This document shows positions 1 to 10,974 of a DNA stretch of 64,000 nucleotides, in pieces; positions within the stretch are counted from its first letter, which is position 1; each line of letters opens with the position of its first letter. The notes beneath the pieces were generated by a model, which worked only from the letters and a program-made list of their open reading frames with translations, was not told the DNA's origin and did not search any database. Made by a program: the position numbers and the translations under genes. Source of the stretch: Riptortus pedestris (taxonomy: Eukaryota > Arthropoda > Insecta > Hemiptera > Alydidae). The stretch covers positions 122,576,501-122,640,500 of the forward strand of contig CM032233.1 of NCBI GenBank assembly GCA_019009955.1. Reading direction: 5' to 3'.

Positions 1-682
1 ATTTATTCACTTAGTATTCACGGTGGTGTTGTGTTTCTCGGCTTGTAGTTTTTTTCTATTGTTATTAACTTCGCGTTTTACGGCCAGCAATACTTATACA
101 TTTTCATCTTTATCAAAGAAAAATTACAATTTTTACATTCAGTTAATTTCTAATGCGTTCTTTTTCATACTATATCTTATTATTATTATTCCCATGCCTA
201 TTTTTTATGATGTATAGTTATATGCTTCATTAGCATTGCCAAATTTCTTTTTTCTAAAACACCAACTTGTATACAACGAAGAAAAAACATATCTATTCCA
301 CTAAACTCTCTTCAATATTGTTTGTATTTACAATATGTGATGATTGAGAAGAGTTGGTTAACCAATGTTTATATTCTTTCAAAGGGAAAACAGCTTTCCA
401 GAAGTCACCCATCTAATAGACAAAGCCAAATGTAGCTCCGAGATATAAAGGTGACCGTAGTAATGACCATGAACTTCCATACTTTGCCATTCCGAAAGAA
501 AATTGGACTCATCTTTAATTTAAGGTTTGTTACTACATTTGAAGTTCAAGGCTGAAAACCACTAGTCATGATTAACCAGTTCTTTAAAGACGAGGCTATC
601 GCTCGATCTTATTTAATGTCAAAGGTTAACTTGCTGAGACCGACATAGATTTCGAATGTTGTGGACGCTTCGTCCTCCTTGT
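1..682. other. eroded repeat DNA, no gene seen
   Basis: AT-rich sequence. The first 60 bases resemble the 3' half of the TTAGCAG interspersed family (a 'ttattcact...attcacggtggtgtt' stretch), so the left edge is probably a cut copy. Positions 230-680 show nothing I can classify: no long frame with amino-acid sense, no terminal repeats and no tRNA-like boxes. Confidence 0.4.
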
Positions 683-813
683 TAGCAGATTTCCCTTAAG
701 AGAAATAAGCTATTGAGGTCGTACTCATGACGCGATTTTTGAAACATTTCCTCAAATGTCCACCGATCCTACCCAGGAGTTGACGAAAATGAGGTCCGTT
801 CAAAACTATATAA

Positions 814-1416
814 ACTCAACCGCAAAAAAAACCGGACACTTAGATTTAGTCTTATAATTTTGTTAATTACTTAATATATATGTATATTAATCTTTTTTAA
901 TTAAAATAATTGGTTAATCTATAGGTTAGTTAAACAAAATCTGCCAAAAGTGAATAATTTTTATTGATTATTTACAAAAAAATACAAAATAAAAAAAATA
1001 AATTAACACATTTAAAAAAAAAATTATACTTCATTTTTATTACAGTGAATGGTAGACTTCACTACCCCGAGCGTTTCGGCAATGTAACTTAAGCTCCGGC
1101 CTTCCATCTAAGTTTGAAAGACCCATTATTCTGGACCAAAATAAAAATAAAACATTAATTAAAGAAAATGCTTGGTTAATAATTAAAGATGTTTAAATGT
1201 GCGAAAAACTACTTACAGTTTAGAATAGATCAACTTCACGACAAATAAATCTAATCTGAGTTTTATCTAATTGTTTACTAATCCTGAAGGGATTAGTTCA
1301 ATAGTCTTAGAGTCTACATTCTCTGTAACTAGAATACCCACATAAAGAAACACATTGCTGAAAGTTAGCTTTTAATACGACAAATATGAAGTGTCCGGTT
1401 ATTTTTGCTGTTGAGT
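814..1416 (-). mobile_element. Tc1/mariner-like non-autonomous element, complete, with TIRs
   Basis: Inverted termini of about 28 bp read ACTCAACCGCAAAAAAAACC at 814 and its complement at 1389-1416, inserted in the TA tract of a TTAGCAG-family copy as expected for TA-targeting Tc1/mariner elements. The 603-bp body keeps only the start of a transposase on the minus strand (see 1024-1107); the catalytic domain is gone. A second copy, truncated at its right end, lies at 53502-54006 and shares the same internal sequence, so this is a deletion-derivative family mobilised in trans. Confidence 0.8.
1024..1107 (-). pseudogene. Tc1-like transposase helix-turn-helix remnant
   Basis: A 27-codon frame inside the Tc1-like element reads EGRSLSYIAETLGVVKSTI, which has the spacing of the N-terminal helix-turn-helix that binds the TIR in Tc1/mariner transposases (G-R-S-x-x-x-I-A-x-x-L-G-V-x-x-S-T). 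Just upstream, in another frame, is IMGLSNLDG, which fits the preceding helix, so one frameshift separates the two halves. The second family copy has the same frameshift, so the lesion pre-dates amplification. The frame stops after about 10 more codons and no DDE domain follows. Confidence 0.7.
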
Positions 1417-1885
1417 GTGTATATATGACTGTTAACGCTCTAGCGGTCGTAAGATTTGTTTAAACGTTACCAAACTCGGTATTTAATCGTTTTATGTAAA
1501 AAGAAAGATCGAGTTCGTTAATGGCTGAAATCGGACAAGTGGGAGTGGAGTTAAGAGGGGGGAGGGATATCAAAAATTCGAAAATCCCCGTTATAGAACC
1601 AATCTGGTTGAAAATGTAATGTGCTATTAATGTTGTTATGTACGTTTTTGCTCTATCTTGATTATTAGCCGAGAAATTTACATTTTTTTAGTTTTTGATC
1701 TTCAGCAAACCACCACACCTGCTCATGTCATATTGACAGTAAGGTGTTATATTATGTAGCACATTATTTGAAGCCTAAATACCAAATATTGTAATCATTG
1801 AAATTTTAAGTTTTGAGGTAAATGCAAATACGTGACGTACGTGGGAAATCTGCTTTGTAAACGCAGCCCCTGCGTGACAGACTTT

Positions 1886-3043
1886 CTAGATAAATACAGC
1901 CTTGCCATGGATGAAATTGGATGGTGCATTCTGGATTTTTGCATCTCTGTTACTGAAGGCTGAATACAGAAAGTACAAACAACTTGCTTAATAGTGGAGT
2001 TATAAAACAAGTTATAGAACAACAATTGTAGAGCATCAATAGCTTAACAAAACTGGTTCAGTAACACTTTGCGGTACAACTCAGAATGACGGAAATGTTT
2101 TGATTTTTCAAAATCCCCTAAACTTTCCTTATTCCACCCCCAATTTCAGTCATTAACTAATATGATATTTGGTGTGGAATGAAATAGTTATATGTCGATC
2201 GTATATGGTATGGAATATATAAATATTTTCTATTCACAACAGCAAAATCTTAATTGAAGACGTCATCACAGTACATGTATCCCACACAGTAAAAGTTCAA
2301 TGAAAACAATATTTGGTATTTAAACTTTGAACTAAGTGTTTCTTGATATAAGAAATCTATTTCTAATATAACATGAGTGGGGGTGGGGGTTTACTGAAGG
2401 CTCAAAACTTTAAAAAGTCCGTCAAGCAGGGGCTGCGTAACTAAGCAGATTTCCCACGCGAAGGTTTACAATGGATACATATACATAGAGGTAACACTGC
2501 CGTGAATGTTAAGTGAATAAATACAAACGATAATGAGAAAACGTTCAGTCAGTTTACAATACAAGAAAATAATCTCTACAACGGAAAGCGGCTGAATTGT
2601 AAACAAACAGGCCAGAGAACCTGGCAGCGCTGAAAAATAGTAGTAGTATAAGAGCCTATTGTTAATACGACATGAGTAGAAGTGGGGGTTTGCTGAAGGC
2701 TCAAAACTGAAAGCTGAAGATTGGAGCTAAGTGGGCTAATGATCTCTCCCCCCCCCCTCTTCGCTCACATAAAAAATATAACATTTAGCACTATTTTCCA
2801 CCTTGTCACTCTCTCCCCCCACCCCAATCTAATTCTCAGGTTTTTCATAACCATTCATTTAAAAAAATAAAATAAACTGTTGTCTTTCCACGATTCCAGT
2901 TTGCTATAAATTCTTTCCTTTGTCAAACCATTTCCTAAACTTAAAGAATGTTAGTTTTAATAATAAATTAATATCCATCAAATATGCAATAAATGTCACG
3001 CGGTGTATACTACACTCATCGGTAAACATGACATTCCATTATC
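1886..3043. repeat. overlapping eroded TTAGCAG-family fragments
   Basis: A 3' end on the minus strand begins at 2413 (AAAAAGTCCGTCAAGCAGGGG) and continues to about 2630. Further TTTACTGAAGGC and (C)n blocks at 2380-2400 and 2690-2830 are typical of the long subfamily. No protein-like frame was found. Confidence 0.5.
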
Positions 3044-3533
3044 AAAAAAGTCCACCACGCAGGGGCTGCGTAACTTAGCAGATTTCCCACATGTAGTTTT
3101 ACAATAGAGTTATCGGCCTAATAACAACAGCAGTAGTAAAGAATCTCTAAACCTATTCACGAGGGACGAACAGTTACGGAAACGGACGGAACGCCCTAGC
3201 TCTCGGCGGAAAGTCCCGAACATAGACGACTCCTGCCGACCACACACACAATATAAATGCAAATATCTCGGTTAATATTCATGCTAGAGAATAAATGTAT
3301 TAACAATATTTATTGTACATTTAATTTTCAAAAAGATTTGTTCCATACAATCTTTCGATTCGAAGTACAGTAACGGAGATATTTCGAATTTTCGGAAATC
3401 CCCCCTCTAAACCCCCCCTCCCACTTGTCCGATTTTAGCCATTAAAGAACTTGATCTTTCTTTTTACATAAAACGTTTAAATATCAAGTTTGGTAACGAT
3501 CTAATAAAAATTGAGACCTCTAGAGCGTTAACA

Positions 3534-3588
<55 letters not shown>

Positions 3589-3716
3589 ATAATTTTCAAC
3601 GGACCTAATTTTTTTGCCATCTACTAGGTAGGATCGATAGATATTTGAGGAAATTTTTCAGAAATCGAGTCATGAGTACAACCTCAATAGCTGACTTCTC
3701 AGGGGGATCTGCTAAA
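3044..3716 (-). mobile_element. TTAGCAG-family (HINE-like) copy
   Basis: It starts with AAAAAGTCCACCACGCAGGGG (3' hairpin end) and finishes at GGGGATCTGCTAAA (degraded 5' palindrome). The C-run block lies at 3400-3420 and the (TA)n microsatellite at 3538-3594. The 5' palindrome has lost the TTAAG core. An abutting partial copy in the same orientation follows at 3720-4113. Confidence 0.7.
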
Positions 3717-3719
3717 TGC

Positions 3720-4113
3720 AAACATCTGTTTAAAAATTAAAGATAGAGAATAAATGTATATGGCAATATTTATGGTTCATATTATGTGCAATAAGATTGG
3801 TGTTATACAATTTTTCGATCCGTCGTATAATAACGGAGATATTTCGAATTCCCCCTCTAAATCCCCACCATTCCAAGCCAGATTTCAGTCAATAAGAAAT
3901 ATGATCTTTAGCCTTGACTGAAAGAGTCAAATATCGAGTATGGTAGAGATCAAACAAGAATTGCGGCCTCTAGTGAAGTAACAAAAGTTTATATGTAATT
4001 TTGAACAGACTTCGTTTTCGTCATCTCTTAGGTAGGATCGATGGACATTTGTGTACATTTTTCGGAAATCGCGTTATGAGTAGAACCTCAATAAATCAGG
4101 TAAATCTGCTAAT
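3720..4113 (-). mobile_element. partial TTAGCAG-family copy
   Basis: It contains the 5' two thirds of the element (TTCGATCC, CCCCTCTAAATCCCC, GATCGATGGACATTT blocks) and ends in GTAAATCTGCTAA. The microsatellite is reduced to TATATG and the 3' hairpin end is absent. Confidence 0.55.
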
Positions 4114-4529
4114 AGCCCTACATAAATTGGCCGTATCTGTAATATTTAGGGACAAATTTGTATTGTTTATTTTCATGTAAAACATTTTCAATGAAATGTT
4201 GTACTGAGGTCGCCAGTAAGATATTTCTTCACCGGGCTGTGTTTTGAAATGTTTGTATTGGGAGTGTGTACTAAAATATATAAAGCTCAGTGTTTCTATT
4301 ATTTATTGAACCGGGGCCAAGACCTAGATCTGATATAGCAATTGGGTCAGTGGGTTTACTCCAGAAAAATATATTCTTTAACTCGAAATCAATAGCTCCG
4401 ATTTAAGACCTTACACATCTTATTTCTCTTAGATTTATGTCTATACTAATGAAATTCGAATAAATTTATACTTTGAGGCTAAATTTACAGTAATTTTCCT
4501 TACATGATTTTAAATAGAATTGATTTTAA
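4114..4529. other. unclassified AT-rich DNA
   Basis: No repeat match to the families in this window, no frame above about 40 codons with protein-like composition, and no terminal repeats seen. Confidence 0.4.
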
Positions 4530-4690
4530 GAGCAGATTTCCCTTATAGGGAAATCAGCTTATTGAGGTCGTAAGTAAACTCATGACGCGAGTTTCGAAAA
4601 AAAGTTTCTTTCAAATGTCCATCCGAATCCTACCCAGAGTGATGACGAAAATTGTGAAGGTCCGGTTCCAAAATTATATATATATAATAT
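4530..4690 (+). mobile_element. 5' fragment of a TTAGCAG-family copy
   Basis: Palindrome AGCAGATTTCCCTTATAGGG and the following conserved block up to TCCAAAATTATATATAT. The copy stops in its TA tract, where a Helitron-like element begins. Confidence 0.6.
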
Positions 4691-4696
4691 ATATAT

Positions 4697-5765
4697 ATAA
4701 AATTGTAACCTCTGTCTGTACATTGATTTTTTTCGCGAAATTTCACGATAACTTTTCGTTTCACATGTCATAGACACCATATCTGCATTTTGTTTCTTTC
4801 GTGTATGTTTGTTTGTTTGTTTGTTTGTTTGTTTGTTACCTTTTCATGCATAAACGGCTAAAACCGGATTTTATGAAACTTGGTATGTATATAACTACTA
4901 AAGCAACTTAGACTTTAGGCTATATTAATTTTCTCTGAGACGAACAGGAGTGGGGGTTATAAGGGAAGCCTGAAATTAAAAATATCGATATTTCGTTTTC
5001 TATTGGTTTTTCGGCAAATATGCACATAACAAAAGTTGTTTATTTTGTTATTTAGAGTAACTTTTGTTATATACACTTTTGTCGTATACCGAAGTTTAAA
5101 TGCGTTATACGCTAATAATTATAGCGGGAGTCAACAATATTATTTGCCAAAAAAGACTCAACCGAACTAAATAAAACTCGGTATGTGTATTAGCAGTGAG
5201 GCCTTCATTATAATAAGCCATACCAATATTTCTATGTACGGGCAGGAGTGGGGGTTATAAAGGAAGCCTGAAATTAAAAATAGCGATATTTCGTTTCCTA
5301 TTGGTTTTTCCGCAAATAAAAACATAACAAAAGTTGTTTATTTTGTTATTTGGAGTAACTTTTGTTATATACACTTTCGTCGTATACCTAAGTATAAATG
5401 AGTTATACGTTAAAACTTTAGCGGGCACTAACGGCTGAACCGAACTTAACAAAACTCGGTATGTCAATTAGCATTAATTCTTCCATGATTATAAGTTATA
5501 TTAAAATTTTTAGGTTCGAACGGGAGGGGAGTTATAAGGGAGGCCTGAAATAAAAATTCACCATATTTACATGTATAAGAAACGGGAAATATAAAAATAT
5601 CGAAGACTGTGAAGAATTATGGAACAAATAATTCTATTATTAGCGCTAAAGAAATAATGTATCCTGGGCGGGTAAATGTCAAAATTCAATGTAAAGCCTG
5701 CTAACAAATACCATCACCATTCAGCCTCAAATGAATTCCCGGGCGAAGCCGGGTATCTGAGCTAG
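4697..5765 (+). mobile_element. Helitron-like element, non-autonomous, 3' end intact
   Basis: The 3' terminus is a GC-rich hairpin (CCCGGGCGAAGCCGGG) followed 8 bases later by GCTAG and then T; a CTRR end preceded by a hairpin and followed by T is the Helitron 3' rule. The 5' end reads AAAATTGTAACCTCTGTCTG and is followed by a (GTTT)n stretch at 4806-4838. The interior holds two to three diverged repeats of about 290 bp, each containing AGGAGTGGGGGTTATAAGGG and ACATAACAAAAGTTGTTTA. No Rep/helicase coding is present. No 5' TC dinucleotide is obvious because the 5' flank is TA repeat. Confidence 0.65.
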
Positions 5766-5768
5766 TAT

Positions 5769-5858
5769 ATATATAAAATTGGAACCTCTGTCTGTATATT
5801 GATTTTTTTCGCGCAATTTCACGATAACTTTTCGTTTCACATGTCTTAGACACCATTC
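5769..5858 (+). mobile_element. 5' fragment of the Helitron-like family
   Basis: About 90 bp match the 5' end of the element at 4697 (ACCTCTGTCTGTATATTGAT through TTAGACACCATT), then the sequence switches abruptly to a minus-strand TTAGCAG-family copy at 5859. Confidence 0.6.
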
Positions 5859-6120
5859 AAGATACAGAATAAATGTATATAGCATTCTTTATAGAAAATT
5901 TAATTTGCAATCCCCCCTCTAAACCCCCCCTTCCACTGGTCCGATGTAACGGAGATATTTTGAATTTTCGAAAATCCTCCCCTCTAAACCCCCTTTCCAC
6001 TTGTCGGATTTCAGCCGTTAACGACTTGATCTTTAGTTTTATTTAAAGCGGTAAAATATCGAGTTTGGTAATGATCAAATAAAAATTGCAACCGTTACAG
6101 AGTTAACAGACGAATATACT

Positions 6121-6173
<53 letters not shown>

Positions 6174-6387
6174 CTCAAAAATGAATAGGGATATTGGTAG
6201 GTTGGTAGGTTTTGTGGTATTTATGGGGCCTAGCAATTTTTTTTTTTTTTAATTATAAATATCATTAATATTTAATAGAAATTATTGTCTTTTTCCCCCC
6301 ATAAAAAAGTTATTTAATTAAGGTCGATTTAATTAAAATTAATAGGATAAGAAAAAAATAACCAATATCCCTATTCATTTTTGAGCA

Positions 6388-6447
<60 letters not shown>

Positions 6448-6565
6448 GGACGGACCTCATTTTCGTCATCTCCTGGGTAGGATCGATGGACATTTGAAGA
6501 AATTATTACTCGCGTCATGAGTACGACCTCAATAGCTGATTTCCGTAAAGGGAAATCTGCTAAAA
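5859..6565 (-). mobile_element. TTAGCAG-family copy carrying a nested MITE in its TA tract
   Basis: Blocks CAAGATACAGAATAAATGTA, CCCCCCTCTAAACC and CGGACCTCATTTTCGTC, with an end at GGGAAATCTGCTAAAA, identify a minus-strand copy lacking its 3' hairpin. The microsatellite is cut into two TA arrays (6122-6168 and 6390-6441) by a 220-bp TIR element. Confidence 0.7.
6170..6389. mobile_element. 220-bp Tc1/mariner-type MITE with perfect TIRs
   Basis: Terminal repeats of 28 bp are exact inverted copies (ACTGCTCAAAAATGAATAGG at the left; CCTATTCATTTTTGAGCAGT at the right). It is flanked by TA repeats, consistent with TA target duplication. The 160-bp interior is AT-rich with T and C runs and has no coding potential. 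Identical TIRs suggest recent insertion relative to its host. Confidence 0.8.
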
Positions 6566-6674
6566 ATATGAGTATGGAGTTCTAAGAAAGATAGTTCTTA
6601 TTGTTATATGTTATCGAGTTTACCCCTCATCTAAAATATTTTAATACAGATAGTAATTATCGTTTTTTCTGTTA

Positions 6675-6716
6675 ACAGAGCACTGACGATGATGCACTGC
6701 ATCGAAAGCGCTCTGT
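6675..6716 (+). ncRNA. hammerhead-like core (CTGACGA ... GAAA)
   Basis: A 7-bp outer stem (ACAGAGC / GCTCTGT) encloses CTGACGA, an inner hairpin (GATGC-ACT-GCATC) and GAAA. CUGANGA-stem II-GAAA is the conserved hammerhead ribozyme core, known in Penelope-like retroelements. However, only GC separates GAAA from the closing stem, so stem III and the NUH cleavage site are not evident. It is probably an inactive or minimal relic. A similar core is at 20923-20966 on the other strand. Confidence 0.4.
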
Positions 6717-6754
6717 CGTTTTAATAAATTGTTAAGTTTGGTAACGAATAGACA

Positions 6755-7176
6755 AAAGTCCGTTACGCAAGAGCTCTGTTAGCTAAAAAAGTTTCCCACG
6801 TGCGTCATGTATTTGCATTTACCTCATTACGTAAAAGTTCAATGAGAACAATATTTGGTATTTAAGCTTCATATCATATGCTTCATAATATAACAGCTTA
6901 TCGTTAATATGACGTCAGAAGAAGTGGGGAGGCCGAAACCTAAAAAAATGCAATTATCTCGGTTAATAATCAGTGTCATAGTGAAAAAACGTACGTAACA
7001 ACATTTATAGAACATTACAATTGCAATAAGATTGGTTTTATACAATTTTTCAATACGACGGAATTTTGGAATTTTCTCCACTCGATTTCAGCCATTAACG
7101 AACTTTATCTTTAGTTTGGTGAAATAACGAGTTTCGTTACAACCAAACAAAAATTGCTACCACTAGAACGTTAACA

Positions 7177-7227
<51 letters not shown>
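6755..7227 (-). mobile_element. 3' part of a TTAGCAG-family copy (long subfamily)
   Basis: It begins AAAAGTCCGTTACGCAAGAG and runs through TTTACCTCATTACGTAAAAG and the gene-free middle to a (TA)n tract at 7183-7227, where a minus-strand Helitron-like element is inserted. The 5' third is missing. Confidence 0.6.
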
Positions 7228-7228
<1 letters not shown>

Positions 7229-8469
7229 TAGCTCAGATACCCGGCTTCGCCCGGGAATTCATTTGAGGCTGAATGGTGATGGTATTTTTTAGCACTCTTT
7301 ACATTGCACTATATTGTGACATTTACCCGTCCCAGTGTTTAGGATTGATACCCATCTTTGGCGTGGATTATTTGTTTGATAAGGCTTCACAGTCCCGTCA
7401 TATTTCCCGTCTCTTATACATGTAAATATGGTGAATTTTTATTTCAGGGCTCCCTTATAACTACCCTCCCGTTCGAACCTAAAACCGATACCCGTCGTTG
7501 CCGGTGATTTGCTAATAATAGAATTATTTGTTCGATAATTCTTCACAGTTTTCGATATTTTTATATTTCCCGTCTCTTATACATATAAATGTGGTGAATG
7601 TTTATTTCAGGCCTCCCTTTTAACCCCCCTCCCGTTCGACCCTAAAAATTTTAATATAATTTATAACCATGGAAGAATTAATGCTAATTGACATACCGAG
7701 TTTTGTTAAGTTCGGTTCAGCCGTTAGTGCCCGCTAAAGTTTTAACGTATAACTAATTTATACTTAGGTAAACGACAAAAGTGTATATAACAAAAGTTAC
7801 TCTACATAACAAAATAAACAACTTTTGTTATGTTTTTATTTGCGGAAAAACCAATAGGAAACGAAATATCGCTATTTTTAATTTCAGGCTTCCCTTATAA
7901 CCCCCACTCCTGCCCGTACATAGAAATATTGGTATGGCTTATTATAATGAAGGCCTCACTTCTAATACACATACCGAGTTTTATTTAGTTCGGTTGAGTC
8001 TTTTTTGGCAAATAATATTGTTGACTCCCGCTATAATTTTTAGTGTTTAACTCATTTAAACTTCGGTATACGACAAAAGTGTATATAACAAAAGTTACTC
8101 TAAATAACAAAATAAACAACTTTTGTTATGTGCATATTTGCGGAAAAACCAATAGAAAACGAAATATCGATATTTTTAATTTCAGGCTTCCCTTATAACC
8201 CCCACTCCTGTTCGTCTCAGAGAAAATTAATATAGCCTAAAGTCTAAGTTGGGTTAGTAGTAATATACATACCGAGTTTCATAAAATTCGGTTCAGCCGT
8301 TTATGCGTGAAAAGGTAACAAACAAACAAACAAACAAACAAACAAACAAACAAACAAACATACACGAAAGAAACAAAATGCAGATATGGTGTCTATGACA
8401 TGTGAAACGAAAAGTTATCGTGAAATTTCGTGAAAAAAATCAATGTACAGACAGAGGTTACAATTTTAT
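7228..8469 (-). mobile_element. Helitron-like element, minus orientation
   Basis: The CTAG terminus lies at 7228-7231, preceded on the minus strand by an intact CCCGGGCGAAGCCGGG hairpin; the 5' end (GTAACCTCTGTCTG) lies at about 8455-8469. Length is about 1,240 bp with three internal repeat units. A (GTTT)n stretch lies near the 5' end at 8318-8360. It is a head-to-head partner of the copy at 8525-9881. Confidence 0.65.
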
Positions 8470-8489
8470 ATATATATAGATAAATATAA

Positions 8490-8524
<35 letters not shown>

Positions 8525-8526
<2 letters not shown>

Positions 8527-9880
8527 AAAATTGTAAACCTCTGTCTGTACATTCGATTTTTTTCGCGAAATTTCACGATAACTTTTCGTTTCACATGTCA
8601 TAGACACATATCTGCATTTTGTTTCTTTCGTGTATGTTTGTTTGTTTGTTTTGTTTGTTTGTTTGTTTGTTTGTTACCTTTTCACGCATAAACGGCTGAA
8701 CCGAATTTTATGAAACTTGGTATGTATATTACTACTAACGCAACTTAGACTTTAGGCTATATTAATTTTCTCTGAGACGAACAGGAGTGGGGGTTATAAG
8801 GGAAGCCTGAAATTAAAAATATCGATATTTCGTTTTCTATTGGTTTTTTTCGGCAAATATGAACATACAAAAGTTGTTTATTTTGTTATTTAGAGTAACC
8901 TTGTTTATATATATTTTTTTGTTATACGATTTTATAAAACGAGATTATACGCTCAAACCTATAGCGGAAGTGAACTTATTATTTGGGAACAAAAGACCCA
9001 ACCGAAATAATAAAACTCGGTATATGTATTAGCACTAACGCTATAATTATAGCAAGCCATACCAACATTTCTAGGGACGGGTAGGAGTAGGGGTTTTAAG
9101 GGAGGCCTGCATTTAAAAATAGCGGTATTTCGTTTTCTATTCGTTTTTCGGCAAATATGAACATAACAAAAGTTGTTTATTTTGTTATTTAGAGTAACTT
9201 TTGTTATATACACTTTTTTGGTATACCGAATTATAAACGAGATATACGCTAAAACCTATAGCGGAAGTGAACAATTTCATTGGACCCTAACATTAAACCG
9301 AACTTAAAAAAAACTCGGTATGTCAATTAGCATTAATTCTTCCATGATTATAAGCTATATTAAAATTTTTAGGTTCGAACGGGAGTGGGGGTTATAAGGG
9401 AGGCCTGGAATAAAAATTCGCGATATTTCATTGTCTATTTGTTTTTCGACAAACATGAACATAACAATAGTTGTTTACTTTGTTATTTAGATTAACTTTT
9501 GTTTTATACATTTCTCCAGTAACAATGTGTGGTGCAAGTAATTTGCGTAGAAATATTGATATACTCAACAATTCATTCCATTTTGAACTGTGAGGTACCT
9601 CACCTGGAAAAATTAATTCAAATCTATGTTAATATTATGTCCTTAATAGCTGACATTTATGCATAATGAACAGGAGACGGGAAATATGACAATTTGGAGG
9701 ACAGTGAAGACTTACATAAAAAATTAATTTTATTATTAACAAATGCCAAAAACGGGTATTAACCCTAAACACTGGGGCGGATAAATGTTAACATATTGTG
9801 CAAAGTAAAGCCTTGCCAAAAAAATACCATCTCCATTCAGCCTCAAATCAATTCCCGTGCGAAGCCGGGTATCTGAGCTA

Positions 9881-9881
<1 letters not shown>
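8525..9881 (+). mobile_element. Helitron-like element, plus orientation
   Basis: The 5' end AAAATTGTAAACCTCTGTCT is at 8525; the 3' end is CCGTGCGAAGCCGGG, with one mismatch in the hairpin, followed by CTGAGCTAG at 9881. It retains the tail block (GACGGGAAATATGACAA and AACACTGGGGCGGA at 9675-9790) also seen in the 21.0 kb copy. No protein coding. Confidence 0.65.
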
Positions 9882-9934
<53 letters not shown>

Positions 9935-9936
<2 letters not shown>

Positions 9937-10036
9937 TATTTTTGAGGCTGTATTGCTTGGAATTATATTCATTGTGAGGACTTCGACTATCTGCTCCAGC
10001 ACACCAACAAACATTTCAACCGCTGGAGCAGATAGC
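9935..10036 (-). repeat. tail fragment of an unclassified retroelement with a new hairpin
   Basis: Matches about 65 bp of 20838-20903 (TCTATTTTTGAGGCTG through CTATCTGCTCCAGC). Here the matching end is followed by an exact inverted copy of its last 14 bases (9987-10000 against 10022-10035, loop 21 bp). The parent element may be Penelope-like, because the 20.9 kb copy carries a hammerhead-like core just beyond. Confidence 0.4.
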
Positions 10037-10135
10037 AGTAGGATCGATGGATATTTTAAGACATTTTTCGAAAATCGGGTCATGAGTACAACCTCAATAA
10101 CTAATTTCCCCCAAGGGAAATCTGCTAAAAGAGTA
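10037..10135 (-). mobile_element. 5' end fragment of a TTAGCAG-family copy
   Basis: GTAGGATCGATGGATATTTT through CCAAGGGAAATCTGCTAAAAG. Only the terminal 100 bp remain. Confidence 0.6.
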
Positions 10136-10725
10136 AATTTAGTCGAATGGATTTTGGTGATTGTGAGTGGCGTTCCCAAGGAAAACAAATACTGAGGCGA
10201 ATTGACGAAGGTTAGAGGATCAACTTCCATTGGATTTATGGCGAGAATGGGCTTTACTGCAGCATTTATAGGCTGATTAGTAGCGCTTAAACACCTAATC
10301 AGATTCATGAATAACGTCCTGTAATAAATACGTCCTTCACTCGGCGAGCCTAATGGCTCCAAGCCACGACAAATATTAATTCCGTAATTGCCATTACTCG
10401 TGGCTAATTTCTTCTTTAAGTGCAATGGAAATAATAGACATCAATTAGGCATTTGCTAGGAATAACTGTTGGAGCCATCTAATACTGCTCCCCGTCTTAA
10501 ACTGGCCTATCATTAGTCTTTTCTCCCAGAGCTAAGCAAATAAATTCCTACATTTTCGATTATAAGCTCACCAAGTCTAAAAAAAATTAAACTAATGACT
10601 TGACATCACGTTCCTTTCTTAATTTCTGCCTTAGTTAGGACCTCATTTACATGAGGCTAGCAATTGTAGCCGATTGAGAATTCACAAGCATATAAATACC
10701 TAGGAGTGTCCCCCATCTTAACGTT
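10136..10725 (-). pseudogene. possible LINE-like coding debris
   Basis: The minus strand has an open frame over 10425-9736 whose unique part (10130-10425) has ordinary amino-acid composition. Upstream there are broken fragments (RYLYACEFSIGYN and HVNEVLTKAEIKKG) that loosely recall the post-RT part of arthropod LINEs (YLGV...H...KA). The frame includes AT-repeat codons at its end, so the long ORF itself is fortuitous. I do not recognise the family with confidence. Confidence 0.25.
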
Positions 10726-10726
10726 T

Positions 10727-10860
10727 TAGCAGATTTCCCTAGGGGAAGTCTGCCATCGAGGTTGTACTCATGACGCGATTTTCGAAAGATTTCTTCAAAC
10801 CTCCATCGATCCTACCTAGTAAATCACGAAAACGAAGTCCGTTCCAAATTATAATTGAAT
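10727..10860 (+). mobile_element. 5' fragment of a TTAGCAG-family copy
   Basis: TTTTAGCAGATTTCCCTAGG through GAAGTCCGTTCCAAATTATA; truncated at the microsatellite. Confidence 0.6.
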
Positions 10861-10974
10861 AATTAAATTATAACATATGTACAGAGTGATCCCGACATTT
10901 TCATCAGATAACACGAAATGTCCTGTAACTCGTACATTAACAACACTGTCATAAAGTCGGTATAACCGTGAAGT

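Larger units (their letters stand above)
683..1885 (+). mobile_element. TTAGCAG-family (HINE-like) copy, split by a Tc1-like insertion
   Basis: Both ends are preserved: the TTAGCAGATTTCCC palindrome at 683 and the 3' hairpin CGCAGCCCCTGCG followed by TGACAGACTTT at about 1862-1885. The usual order is kept (GTCCGTTCAAAACTATA block, TA-rich tract, GTTAACGCTCTAGCGGTCG block, GGGAAATCTGC). The TA tract is interrupted by a TIR element at 814-1416. Without that insert the copy is about 600 bp, normal for the short subfamily. Confidence 0.75.

Noticed and set aside
6675..6716. Fully active hammerhead ribozyme
   Set aside because: The CUGANGA/GAAA core and two helices are there, but no stem III with an NUH cleavage site could be placed, so it is only called hammerhead-like.
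9736..10425. 229-codon minus-strand frame as a gene
   Set aside because: Its C-terminal part is translated (TA)n microsatellite and Helitron tail; only the unique 10136-10425 part might be old coding sequence.
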